This document shows, piece after piece, positions 1 to 11,622 of a stretch of 64,000 bases of DNA. Location of the stretch: assembly GCA_015039315.1 (NCBI GenBank), contig WIDE01000098.1, positions 59,323 through 123,322 of the forward strand, written 5' to 3'. This DNA comes from Clavulina sp. PMI_390. Taxonomy: Eukaryota; Basidiomycota; Agaricomycetes; Cantharellales; Hydnaceae. The translations under genes and the position numbers were made by a program. How positions within the stretch are numbered: position 1 is the stretch's first letter; each line of letters opens with the position of its first letter. The notes beneath the pieces were generated by a model. The model saw only the letters and a program-made list of their open reading frames with translations. It was not told the origin of the DNA and did not search any database.

Positions 1-1341
1 TCGGAGACCTACGCTTCGTTAACTCTGCTCACGACAGTGTTCGTCCTGCCGAGTTATGCGAGGTCTCCCGAGATTTCTGCGCTTATCCTACAATGTAACC
101 CGAGAGTTGCCCCCGAGGTATAGTTTTATGGGTATTATGGGAGTCTTATGTGGGATGGCCGGCGTGGTTGTCGGGACTATCTTGACAAAGGCACGGTTTT
201 TCACCAAACTCATGGCCACATGCTTTTGAGAGTGACAAGTAAATTCAGTCAAGGGTTCCGGCCTCCAACGTCACTTATGTCTCCACTGATGACCTGCTGA
301 GGCCTGGTTATTCTTGCCAGGATAGTATTGTGTACCCAGGTTCGTACTCCAGGGCTGGTTATGGCTTGGAGAAATTATTCTCGAACCGTCTCAATTCTCT
401 GCAGGTCAACTTTTTGGCTCTCCAAGACATAACACGACATTTCAGTACCAGTCGCTCTCACAGTTTGGGTACAGTAATCAGCAGATTACTAATTGTTCCG
501 CGCCTGAACCACCGTATCTTGACGTGATCGGCCCACCTATGGCGTACCCCCGTATCGTGGTCAATCAAACTGGTTAGTGCGATAGGAAAAAGACCAAGAT
601 ATTAAATTTGGCTGAGAGAAACCACACACTTAATCTGTCCAAGTTGCATGCTCGATCACAAATATGAGTCTACCTGTAAATTTTGCCGTGACACAGCTGT
701 TGGCGACGGCTTATTATATTAATGGTCTCGTGCGTCCTTTATAATATTACTTTGGCTGCAGTGTATGTCATCTCACTCCCCTTGGGCCGCACTATTAGAT
801 CATAACCTTCCTCCTTGACCTCGCTAATAAGGCCACCTTCGACTACACGAAACAGTGCTCTCTGGTACCGACAGCTTTCCGAATGAATGGAGACACTCGC
901 CAGATCGTACTCTTTGATAACGGACCTAATGTCTCCTTTTGTCTTTTTCCGCTGGATGATTTCCCTGAAGCAAGGGGTTTATTAATCGCCTTGCAGGATG
1001 AAATGTTGAATGATTTTGAAAGAAAGCTTGGAACACTTCCCGATCTTCTCTATCCCTGCTCACAGGACATTACCCAGCTAATTCCATTTTGGAATCTCGC
1101 CTGGGATATATTAACAAGCATGTCCGCTTTCTTTGGCCCTATTTTGGCTGCCGTAGTCTTTGCCCTCCGTTATGTGGAAATGAGGGCCGGACAATCTCAT
1201 GAATCACCAAGTCTCACGATAACGCCGATGATGCCTCTGGAGCCATTGCCTTTGCCTCCAGCGATGAGCCCTACCGAATTGACTCCTGCGGCAGCGGCAC
1301 CGGACGAGGAGGCGCAGCTATTGGCGCAGCAATTCCCATGA
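1..1341 (+). CDS. Two-pass membrane protein with Cys-containing ectodomain (5' partial, copy 1 of an inverted pair)
   Basis: I do not recognise the family, but a paralog at 11623-13001 on the other strand confirms the reading. Exons: about 1-190, 249-339, 405-572, 644-729, 799-1341. The first exon ends in a hydrophobic segment (GVLCGMAGVVVGTIL). The middle exons form a likely lumenal or extracellular domain with matched motifs (SLSQFGY, VVNQTG, NFAVTQLL). The last exon has the shared PDLLYPC motif, a second hydrophobic segment (SAFFGPILAAVVFALRY) and a Pro/Glu-rich tail. Intron phases match the paralog exactly. Oddities: the first intron would start GC (AAG|gcacgg) where the paralog has GT, and the frame upstream of the first membrane segment breaks near 119-121 (an in-frame TAG). 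The N-terminus may therefore be damaged, or may look so because the gene is cut by the window edge. Function unknown. Confidence 0.7.
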
Positions 1342-2340
1342 CCCTCTAGTCAAAGTTGTGCGCGGCATCCATTTCATCAGATGGGCGGCGACCAAAGGGT
1401 AATATACGGATTGAAGAGCTTGTAAGACTTCGAATTATTGTAAAACTCTCTCTCGATATAACGCTGTCTTGTTCAATTGCATGTGCGTCCGATGGGGACA
1501 GAGTATCGTACAAGGCGATTTCCGTGGAAAGTCCTAACCTCTTCACACTCCAGAGATAATTCCATTTGTACAAAATTCAAGCACCTCCGAGTGCTAAGCT
1601 TCTATCACAGTTATAAGGTGAATAAGGGCGAGCGAAGAGCATTGAGCAAACATTGTTTCAAGAGCGGCACATCTGAGCTAGATTGACAATGTCTAGACAC
1701 CCCCGTGAAGCATATTTTCTGCAGTAAACTCAGTGGCAGCGTTTTAGTCCCTCTTCATATCAGACTAGCTGCTCAGATTCTTGGCGTGTTGGAAGCTTTC
1801 AGATCAAGACAGTGACGTCAGTCAGCGCTTCGCGGAAGACAAGTCAAGTTGATTTGCGCACGTGACCTCGCATTCTTTGCAAAGCATCCTATGCTTTTTT
1901 TTTTCTTCGTCGTTTGACCTCTCTCAGATCCCTCGTCTTCTTGCACTGACTAGAGTATTCCAAGAGAACCCTCTCATGTAGTGATCTCTTGAGTGAGTGC
2001 TCACGTTCATTGGGGATCTGACTTCCCCGCAAAAAGGCCACTTTCTGACTCCGTCCACTGACACTTTTTTTTTTCTTTTTAGTTCCCTTGGTCGTAAGTC
2101 CAAGAATCGTAATAATCTCTCAACCAATCAAATATTCGCTACTTCGCTACTGGTCTCGCGCGTCTTTTGAATCCAGACTACTGGCACTCCAAGAAGAGAC
2201 CAAAAAAAAACCGAAAGACGCGTTTTTCTTCGCTGAAATATGCTCAATGGCCTTTCATCCTCCATTTGGGCGACTTTCTTACTTTTTTTGACTCAATCTC
2301 TTTTGCTGTGCCGTCGTTCACGCGCGAGTGACCCATTGGT
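1342..2340. other. Intergenic, no gene seen
   Basis: No open frame here has a family signature or splice-compatible neighbours. There are A/T homopolymer runs near 1893-1905, 2066-2077 and 2201-2210. The stretch separates the membrane-protein gene from the degenerate coding-like block. Confidence 0.5.
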
Positions 2341-4940
2341 GAACATTGACTTCCAGATATGGAAAGGTTTCTTCGTCCAGCCTATCAATATGTGCGTCCC
2401 TCTATTATGATGTTTGCCCCGAGTACTCACCATTGATCTATTAGGCGGATAGATGTCGTTCCTCGATCAAAGTGTGTCCCGTCATCGTCAATGTTGTACA
2501 CCGGGCGGCCTCGGTTAGAGCGTGGCCCTAGAGCAGCCCGCCAGACAATCGCGATCCTCTGATCTTCCAACAAGGGTGCGGTGACTGCCTTCTGCTCAGT
2601 GCATTGCTCGCCGCATCCGCTTGATCGCTCGTCGCCTCAAGGCATATCTGATCACCCGACCGTGTTCTCCCAGCTGTCAAGCTTCGCCGCCTCTGTTTGA
2701 TCAACACCCAGGCCCTGGTGTCGCCGAACTGGCCAATCGAAGTCAACTCCCCACATCGATGAACCGATGGCGACTGAGTCGTTCACTCCAACGCGTCCAA
2801 TCCATCATCACCGACTGTAGTCGTCCCATTGATTCTATCCCCTCCACGTGTTCACCATACTCGTGTTGTCTCAATTGGTGTATTCCCACCCGAGATGCCG
2901 GCCACACACCCTTCTCCATCCTCTTCCGCCGCTTCTGTGGCCCTTCTTCGAATGACTGGTGACTTCAATCGTCTGAATTCAGTCCACTTTCGTCCCACAG
3001 GTTGGGAGATTTCATTCCCTGGTCCTGGCAGCGGCTGGCGCAAGCTTCGCTCGCTATCTTCTCTCCGACGCCGGACCGAGTCCCTGGTTCCTCAGTTTAG
3101 GTGGCGTATTTTGTGGCTTTCAACTTTGGCATGCAGGCTGCAAGGTGCCAAGGGCGCATGAGGGTTTCTATTGGTTGGCTGGCGTTTGGTCCCGTCGCCT
3201 CAGTCGCCGACGTGCTGGCAACGACACTGAAACAACGCGCCGAGCGCGTCGGCATTCATCTAGTCACCCGTTTCCGTTCGGCTCTTCCATATCTAGCCAC
3301 TCGCCGGTGGAGGCGCCGATTCCTTGATGGGAGGTTTGTGTCGTCTGACTATTCATCTCATGGGACAGTGATGATCGATCAGCAACACCAGGGCTTCAGC
3401 TTCCGCACTCCTTTAGCTGCGACAATCTCCATCGCCACTTCCTCGCGACCCTTTTCTTTTATCGCCACCGTCAATCTCCTATGCGCCTCTGGTCATTCGG
3501 ATCCTCTGTATCTCGATATCGTCCCTGGTTGGCTTGACGCCGATAATCTCGGTAATCTAGCGTAACGAGCGCTGTGTCTGTATTGCTCGCCCTATCTTTG
3601 AACTGCCAGCCAATGCTCCGCTTGCACCCTGCCATGGACAAATGCTTGTCACGGCCAAAAAGCCTATTTCCCTGTATGACTGCACCCTATTCGGCATCTT
3701 ACAGCCACCATCACAGCGGCATGCATCGCTGCATGGCAGGGCGTATTTGAACACACCTCTGGCAGCCCTCTCGTTCCAGGTCTATGGGTTATGGCCTGTG
3801 GCTGGCGCTGGCTGAGTATCATGAGGGTTCGCAAGATACGTACGCGCTCTATTTCCAAACCGACGAACGAGTAAAATGTGGAAAAATGACTTGTCTTCCG
3901 ATTGTTCGTGATTTCATGTCATTTTAGTTGTCCTTTTGATCCATTTTGACCGAACACATACACACATGGGTTCTTCATCTCGCCCCTCGACAACTTCGCC
4001 TCGTCCGTCCGCCGTGCGCTGAATTAGAACCCTTTACTTAGTCACCACCTCCTTTTCCTTCTCGCTCCCTTTTGCGCGAAGGATGCATTGCATCAATTCT
4101 CATTCCGGGGTTCGAATTCATCATCGAGTACAACCGAGATGAGCCCTCTCACCTCTTCCACTCAATTTCGACGGTATTAGGCTTCTTATCCTATTTGTCA
4201 GAATTGCGTCTGTCCAATCCTAGCGAACTGCCCTCGTCATCCCCATTCGAGCTCCGAGCCCCGGTCTCCTTGTGCATCGTCGTCAGACTCGCGTGATCGA
4301 CCATGTCATGCCCAGTGGCACCCCAATCCCCAACGTCTACTCTATTGTTCTCAATCGCTATTGCCTCGGACTCTCGCTCCGAGCGAAGCCGCCATTCGTT
4401 GGTTCTGTCTTCTTTGGATCAGGTTGATTTTGTGGGGACAGAAGGCTTCTGCTGCCGTTACAATTCCTCGCGTCCTATCTCTATCTTGAACACCGTGGTA
4501 GCTCGGATCAATCGGTTATCCTTCCTCGCTCCAACCCATTGCCCAATACAGTACAGGCGCCGACTGGGCTACACAACCGCTAACGAGAGCGAAGAATATT
4601 ATGGAGACGTGCTCCTCACTGACGTCGGGATGACGACACGAGCATTTATCCCTGAACGATGTGGCGTCCAACAAAGCATATGGAGCAGCTGGCGGAATCT
4701 TCTCTTCGATGATGTGTGCAAAGCTAATCTTGATCTATCTCTGGCATCCATCTTGCTGGAGTTTGGTGGGGTCGGATGTGCCGAGTCAGATCCGCCTCCC
4801 GCCCTTTTTTCATGGTTCTTGCTTGGCTCCCCCGTTTCGTATTCTCCTGTCCCCAGAAACCAATGACGTCGAGGGTTGTCTCTCGCCATCGTCGATGGGG
4901 TGGGTGACGAGAGCGCCTCGCCTCGCGTCGTAACACAAGC
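2341..4940 (+). pseudogene. Degenerate coding-like region, weak Iml1/DEPDC5-like C-terminal resemblance
   Basis: Several plus-strand frames carry protein-like segments, but they switch frame repeatedly and are cut by stops that splicing does not remove cleanly. The best segment lies about 3100-3560 and contains VSIGWLAFGPVASVADVL followed by KQRAERVGIHLV, then an SDPL motif. This is reminiscent of the C-terminal part of the Iml1/DEPDC5 subunit of the SEACIT/GATOR1 complex, which restrains TORC1. Other pieces are IWKGFFVQPINM near 2350 and CIASILIPGFEF near 4080. The Iml1 link is from memory of motif shape only and could be wrong. An unrelated relic or chance open frames remain possible. No intact gene can be supported. 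Confidence 0.25.
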
Positions 4941-6799
4941 ATTCGGCAACCTATTAGCCGAACTCTGATTCACCTTCGTCCGGCGCAGCAATCTTCCAGA
5001 GCCTCGAGTGTCTCTTACGTCGCTCTGTGCTGCTGCGCACTCAGCCTTGGTGGATTACTCCCGACGAGAAGAGAAGGCTGGCTCTTCTGTCTGAAACGAA
5101 GATCAGTGGGGCGCTGTGGCGGTTATACATTGACTGTCTGACAGCGGATGGGTGGTGGGCGGGGGCAAATCCGGAACATGGTTTCTGCTAACGATGATCC
5201 ATATGTCTGATGCGCCCCCCCAGTTCGTGCAGCTCGTACGCTTTGCCTCCTTCTTCTCTCGCAGGGAAGAGGATCGCCTTACGTTGATGGCACCGAGTCA
5301 AGGTACGCGTGGGGGTGATGGCCAGGGGGGCGGGGGGAGGGGTTCGGCGGAGACAGATGTGTGACTCTACGCCAGCCAAGCAATCAAGCCAGTCGAGGAA
5401 TTGATCCTAATTTGCAAATCCAAAATAATATCGCCGAGATCGCAACGTCCGTGTCATGCACACACTAAGTCTGTCGTATACGTTGTCTTGAGGACACACG
5501 TGCCGTAATGGAGCGATTCAAGCTCAGCGTGAATATTGAGGATTTAGTGAGAGATTAACGCGAGGTATGTATACTGGGTAAGCAGGTCGTCTGTCGGCTA
5601 CATACCGGCTCGGATGGTCGGGTCGTACGACGCGGAATAAGGGCGCGGCGGAGAGAACTCAGGAGTGGTGTTGCTGATGATTTCACAAGGTAGGGTGTGA
5701 GTACACATGCCTTTCGCCGCGGCCCAAGGAATGAGGCTCTATGGACATCTGGAATATATGTATTTTGGTTGGGAATTTTGAAACACATGTAGTCGAGACA
5801 CACGACGTCAACGCATTGTGGTTGTTGTCGTTATGCATCGCATTTTGGCGCCGAAGGTGTGGTTGTGTGTACAGAAGAGCATGCATGGATGAATCGACTG
5901 TCTCTTGCAAATCGTCCGAATTCGGAAGTCGAGAGAACACCTTCGTTGGGGAGTGGTGCCATGGTCTATCGGCTAGGCCCAGCACCAGGAAGCGCCATGA
6001 TGCATTCGGCGTCGGTGTCTATGGAGAAGAGGGGAGGGGGGGCGGTCGCGTCGGCCATCATCAGATGGAGGAGATCGAATGGAAATTCGCGTATTATCGA
6101 ATGGGTTCTTCAGGGAGGTGAGCGGGCACTGTTTAGGCGGAACGACTCCGAAGAAGCGTGATCTGGCATGCATGCAGTGGTCGATCTCTTGTTGGAGGGG
6201 CCACGAGCGTCGATGCGGAGGGACAGGCCGAAGTGGCATGCATGTCCGGTGGCGGGGGTGATTGATTGCCCCCCGACGTGGGTTAAGCCTGTCTTACGTG
6301 CCCCGCTCGCTGTCCTCGCCGTCGTCGCTGTCTCTGCCGTCCGTCGCTAAACGTCGTGTGTGGGCTGGTGGCTGAAGAATTGGCATGTGCGGCTGAGCCA
6401 ACTGACATTCAATTCAGCAGGGCGCAATTCCCAGGACCGGGCCAACTGAATGGGTGGATGCTTGTATAATTCCACGCGGACTGAAGGGACTATAATTCAC
6501 TGTCGGCTGCGAGAAGCGACTCACCCACCCACCTCACTACTCCTCCTCCCCCTCCCACCACCACCCTTGAGCATCGTCGTCTTCGTCGCTGTCGTCGTCG
6601 CACTAGCTGCCGCCGTCGTCACTGCCACTGTCCTTGCTCAACCTTCTCTACAAGAGAGAGAACGTGCCACACAGTTGCTCTATAGGACTAGAACTATTGC
6701 TGAGCAACCACAACCAACACTCAGATTTCGTGGCCACACGCACACACACAACATCTAGTCTCCCCTAGATCTCACTTGCTGAGGAGCACGCCCACGACG
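4941..6799. promoter_or_regulatory. Long 5' flank of the zinc-finger gene
   Basis: About 1.85 kb without a supportable gene. The last 300 bases are rich in CCACC/CTCC runs (6525-6560) and CGTCGT repeats (6565-6620), typical of a strong fungal promoter or 5' UTR. A CACACACACA run lies just before 6750. Short open frames such as 5741-6121 have no family signal. A long upstream region fits a regulated transcription-factor gene, but no specific site can be named. Confidence 0.35.
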
Positions 6800-9700
6800 A
6801 TGCCTACTGCCGTCCCCATCTCGTTTGCCTCGAGCGCCCAGCGCCAGAACAGTCATGGCATTGGCGCCAATGGCTCACTCTCCGACAACCCCGTCATGAT
6901 CTCGCCCACCATGCAGCAACCATGGCGCGGGTCCCCCATGTCCTACTCCATCCTCGCCCGCTCGGTCGGGAAACAAAACTCGTTTGGCTTGGGCTCCTTT
7001 GTGGGCTCGGCCACCTTCAATGAGTGAGTGTGCTACTGGTCATCGTACCTATGATTGTGATCTCATGAACAACTTTCCCCCCCATCCACCCAGCCTGAGT
7101 GAGTTCAGGGTCAATGGTGTTCCCTCCTCCATCGAGAGCGAGGCTGGCAAGATTCTCCGTGCCCTCCATGGCGAAGACTCTCTCGACCTCGTACGTTCAT
7201 CATCTCGCTCATAATCCGAGACATGATCTAACTGACTGGGTCTCTGTGGATCTGTAATCGTGCTCGTGTCCCCCCTGCAACCCAAACTACCCCCGTGCCT
7301 CGCCGCTCACTCCGCCTTCATGCAACTCATTCCTCCCCCCCTTCCAACTCACTCATTCTGTATACATCACACCTCACCGCATCCTCGCCTCTCCTTCCTC
7401 ACGTGCCACAGATTCAAAACTACTCGTGTTGCGGCATGGATCTACACGATCTCCATGCCCTCCTCGAGCATATCGAGGAGGTCCATGTCGTCCTCCTCGA
7501 CTCCCCCTCCCTTCGTGCATCCACTGATGCCTCGGTGCCCACTTCCTCCATCCCCCCCGTCTCATCCTCTCTCTCCGAGTCGATGTCCATGGCCATGGAT
7601 GAAGACAACTCTGCGTTTGATCCAGATGCCATGGACCTCGACGACTCGTCCTCTGGATCTTCCCCTCCCTCAACTCCCCCCGTTGATCTCTCATCGGCGG
7701 TAGTAGGAGGTGGTGCCAACACGAGTGCCACAACTACACCGATCCACACGGCATTCGATCCTGCCAACCTCGTCGGCCGGGCCTCACGCGCCCTGAGCAA
7801 AGGTACCATGTCTGGCTACAACACTCCACGCGGCATGTCCCCTCATCCAAGCGGTACGCCCGGCGGTGGAGCCGACCGCTCCGAGACCTCGATGTTCAAT
7901 CCGTACGCTAGCTACTCGGACTTTAGTGCCCTGATGCCCGGCACCGTGCGCACGCCCACGCACCAGAGCCCGCCTAGCGCTGCGCGCGACATCACTGGTA
8001 ACCTTCCTGCTGGCACTGCTACGAGCCCTACGGGTGCCAACTCGTCGAATGGTGGAAGCACGTTGACGAGCATCCCCCCTGCGCTGCTGTTCTCGCCTAG
8101 CGCACAGAGCACGCCGAATGCTTCGCGTGCTGGTACACCTACGCCCAGCGCAGCTGTAAGCAGGAACGGTAGCCTCAGTGGACCCTCCTCGTCTTCATCA
8201 GGCGCGAAGAAGACCCCATTGGGTCTGATGACAACGTCTACACCTGGCGCATCCACTTCCACATCAGGATCAGCCTCGATGCCCAGTACACCCACGACGC
8301 CTTCTCACAGTAGCGGGGGAGGTGGTGGCTCAGGCGGTGTATCCAAGCCGTTCAGGTGCCCGACTGTCGGATGCAACAAGTCGTACAAGCAGGCAAATGG
8401 CCTCAAGTACCATATCACGCATGGTCAATGCAATTTCATGCCTCGCGACCCAGCGCTCGAGGGCCTGAATGAGAGTGAGGCGGACGAAAAGTCGAGGCCG
8501 TATGTCTGTCAAGTTGGCAGCTGTACTAGACGGTACAAGAACATGAATGGTCTACGTGAGTCTTTGTTCTGTCTCTCTTTCTGTTTCTCTTCTTTCTTCT
8601 TTGTTGCTTCGTTCGTTCGTCTCGGTTTCCCGCTTCTTTCCTTCTGTTCCTCGGGTGGCTCTGGCGAGAGAGGTTCAGAGAGATCCATCCCACCACTATT
8701 CCACATTCCTGGTTTTTGGGACTTCGAGCTTCTCTCGTCTCCATAAGCCCTCTTTTTCGCCATTTCTCGCATCCTCCGATCGTCTCCGATCACCTCCGAG
8801 TAACAGCGAATAATTGCGTTGTTGGCTTGGTTTGTGTGAGTCGGAGGCCTGCTCCCCGATGTTGGGAAGTGGTTGGTGGCTGGCTGGCTCTTTGGTGGCT
8901 TGCGGCGTGGCGGAGAGAGTGTGTCCACTATTCATTAACGGTATATGTTGTTATGAGCTGGCCCAGCTGGAGCTTGGAAAGAAGCTAGGTCGCGCGGATC
9001 GCCTTGATTCTCTCCTTTTGCGGGCGTCCGGAGGATCTTCCCCTTTTTTGCCTTTCCCTCTTCCCATTGACAACCGACCAGCCAGCCTTCATTGTCGTTT
9101 ATTGCGCTGCGGGTTCTGGCGCTCCCTTTCACTCCCGTCTGTGTGTGCTTTGCGTTGCGTGGCGCGTGGCGCACGTCAGCTGGCCTGCCTGTCCATCATT
9201 GGCGCTCGCCCGCCCGCCCGCTCGCCCATCTATCAGATATCTCTATGCGATTCTCTCTTGCTCGGATCGCGGCGAGATCTGCTGGTGGGTGACGCGATCA
9301 TGACGACGGCGGCAGTGAGTGTAATAATGATCACAGGCAGCGGAGTAAAAAGGGTGCAGCATGCAGCCTTGCTTTGACTTGTCTGTCTTGTTCGTCCGAC
9401 GCGGACGGATATCGGCCCTGCTGCCGGCATCGGTGGTGGTGGTTGTCGTGTCTCGTTTTTCCCTGGGTCAACTTTTCTGGCTCGCCCATTCGCTCTCGCT
9501 TGTTCGTGCCCCGTTCGGCGATGGCTGGTGTGGTGGCTGGGTAATGATCATTATGACTGGCTGCCAAGTGGGTGGCACTCAGGCAGTTGTCATTATTCCG
9601 TCACCTCGGCGTTCATTCTCGAGACACGAGCATAGAGCATAGAGTGTGGCAGGGCAAGGGCATTGCTTCCGAGCGCTTATTTGCTCCGTTCATTCATCCA

Positions 9701-10307
9701 TCCCACCATCTCGTCACATCCCATCCTCATCTCATACATCAATTCATACTATTTCCGTTTCCTTGGCGTTTGCCACCCCGACAAACACTGGCGATTACTT
9801 TTTCTTACTGACACGGTCTATTATCTATCCTTCTTAGGTTACCATTATCAACACTCTGGTCAGCATGGTGCCGTTGGTCTCGCACTCCTTGCTTCGGGGC
9901 AACACTCGTTACAAACTGGCCTCAAGGACACGAATGTTGGTGCGGGTGATGTTCGTGAGCAGCATCTCCTTGCGGCTCAAGCGCTCCAGCGGAGTCAGCA
10001 ACAAGCCCAGGCTGCGCTGGCCCAAACGACCCCCACGACGGGAACTGCTACTCCCTCTGCTATGACGAACGGTGTAACGGCTGCTGCGAGACCTACACCC
10101 AGCTATTTGTCACAGCTGCAGCAGTCGCAAGCAGCAGCTGCTCACAAGGCAGCTTCGACGACCAGCACCACCACACCCATGCAGCCGCTTGATGCGCGGA
10201 TACTTGCCGCGCGCCAGGCGGGTTTGGGAGGGATCAGTGTAGGAGGCATGACGAGAATGCCCCCTGCACCAGCGACGACGGCGACCTCGACAGGGTTTCA
10301 GATGTGA
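6800..10307 (+). CDS. SFP1: Sfp1-type C2H2 zinc-finger transcription regulator
   Basis: Likely orthologue of the split-finger protein Sfp1, a nuclear regulator that in yeast couples nutrient/TOR signals to ribosomal-protein and ribosome-biogenesis genes. Exons 6800-7023, 7094-7190, 7412-8555, 9838-10307 give 644 residues. A first finger-like motif (YSCCGMDLHDLHALLEH) starts near residue 111. Two C2H2 fingers follow: FRCPTVGC...H..H near 421 and YVCQVGSC...YHYQHSGQH near 471. The last finger is split by the third intron, whose ends restore CGT (Arg) and the frame exactly. Between first and second fingers lies a 300-residue Ser/Thr/Pro/Gly linker, and the C-terminus is Ala/Gln/Thr-rich. The start is the first ATG of a frame that stays open through a conserved-looking N-terminus. 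The third intron is 1,282 bp, exceptional here. Family assignment rests on finger arrangement. Confidence 0.85.
8556..9837 (+). other. Exceptionally long intron 3 of the Sfp1-type gene
   Basis: Starts GTGAGT at 8556 and ends TTCTTAG at 9837, 1,282 bp against about 50-220 bp for the other introns in the window. The first 100 bases are T/C-rich. If retained, translation continues for 63 codons to a stop at 8746 and loses the histidines of the last finger. No conserved coding content is evident inside it. Confidence 0.75.
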
Positions 10308-11622
10308 ACAGCCATACTACTGACTGATCACACTCATTCATCATCCTTACCTTGACCGTTGTCGTCGTCGTAATCCACTCGCAACCCATTTCCGAATTCT
10401 CTCTCTCTCTCGATTTTACAAAAAAGGGCGAAACGACGGTGGATATATCTGGCGCTGTCGTTGAACACAAATGTTGATCACGCCCCACTTGACCAGTCAA
10501 CCCAAAAGTACTGCCTCGTATTTTGTTTTTCTAACTCCCCACTCGCTCTCTCGACTCAACTCGAGAACTAATGAGTGGATTGTGTTTTTCCTATCTCTCT
10601 CCGTTCTGTTCTGTTCTGTTCTCTTTTTTTTTTTACCATGTCATTATATGCTGCTCTTTCTTTTCTCTTGCTTGCCTCCTTTTGAGTTTGCGTCTCTCTG
10701 TCTCTGTCTCTGGCTCGACTTTGTTTGCTTCTGCTGTCTGAATCTTCGTCTCTCCTCTGTGATGACTATCCTATTCCAATGTTGTGCTTTTCTTCAATTT
10801 CTGTTCCTCTCTCTCTCACGAACTCTCCCCTCCCTCCCTCCGACTCGTAATCGTGTCTGTTCCTCCACTGTCTCCGTGTCCTCTCGTCTCCGTGTCTCCG
10901 ATCCACCAGCCTTCCCGTGTCCGAACTCGTCGCTCGTCCACCAGTCCCACACTAGACAGACATCCTCCTCTCCCCCAGACGTATTCTTATTCTCGCCTCG
11001 TCTTGTCCACTACACTAGTACTACATTACACCCTCAACCCCCCTTTCGCCTGCCACGATAAATCCCCGCTCTCTCTCTCTCTCCAGTCCTACTCCCAACC
11101 AATGATCTATCTTTGTAGACCTAGCTACGTACGGGCAGACGCTCGTTTTCGTTTTTTGAGCAGCATATTTGCATAATAGCGAATAATGACATGTTGTTGT
11201 CTTTATCCTGGCGAGCGAAGCGTATGGTGTTCGCATTGCACACAGCAGATTGAATTGAGGCCGTGACGATTTTTTTTCACGGGTGTTGAAAATGGCCTCC
11301 AGCGCCACTCAAGCGGGTTAGAGATGTTCCACCAAATTTCAAGCCTGGCCAAAAAGAAATACAATTATTGCGAGATTATTCTAGATCCCGTGGATAGTTT
11401 CTAAGTAAGGTTCTCAAGGGTTGTCGCGAAATATAAAGTTATTGTTAATATTACGAATCAGAGCGACTGGGACTTCTTCCAGCTGCGGTATGATGTACGC
11501 TCTAACGGAATTGTATCTCAGACGAATTGATTTCAAATTAGGCTCGGAGATATCATCCCGCAAGTGTTTGGACACTAACCGTATCATCTGACGGACGCAC
11601 ATCCAGTGTTCCTTCAGTCCCA
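10308..11622. other. 3' flank with a long pyrimidine-rich tract
   Basis: After the Sfp1-type stop the plus strand is strongly C+T-rich from about 10390 to 11100, with CTCTCTCT runs near 10400, 10810 and 11070 and a T9-10 run near 10627. Probably 3' UTR plus intergenic DNA. The long open frames here (10471-11061, 10784-11176) are low-complexity Ser/Leu/Pro and look like composition artefacts. Confidence 0.45.

Noticed and set aside
4100..4125. GGGGTTCGAATTC resembling a tRNA B box
   Set aside because: No A box at the right distance and no cloverleaf; it sits in the degenerate coding-like block.
7260..7809. Open frames on both strands over the start of the large Sfp1-type exon
   Set aside because: Pro/Ser-rich shadows of the real exon, which has finger motifs and correct splice phases.
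10471..11176. Two overlapping Leu/Ser/Pro-rich frames
   Set aside because: Composition artefacts of the pyrimidine-rich 3' flank; no start context, introns or motifs.
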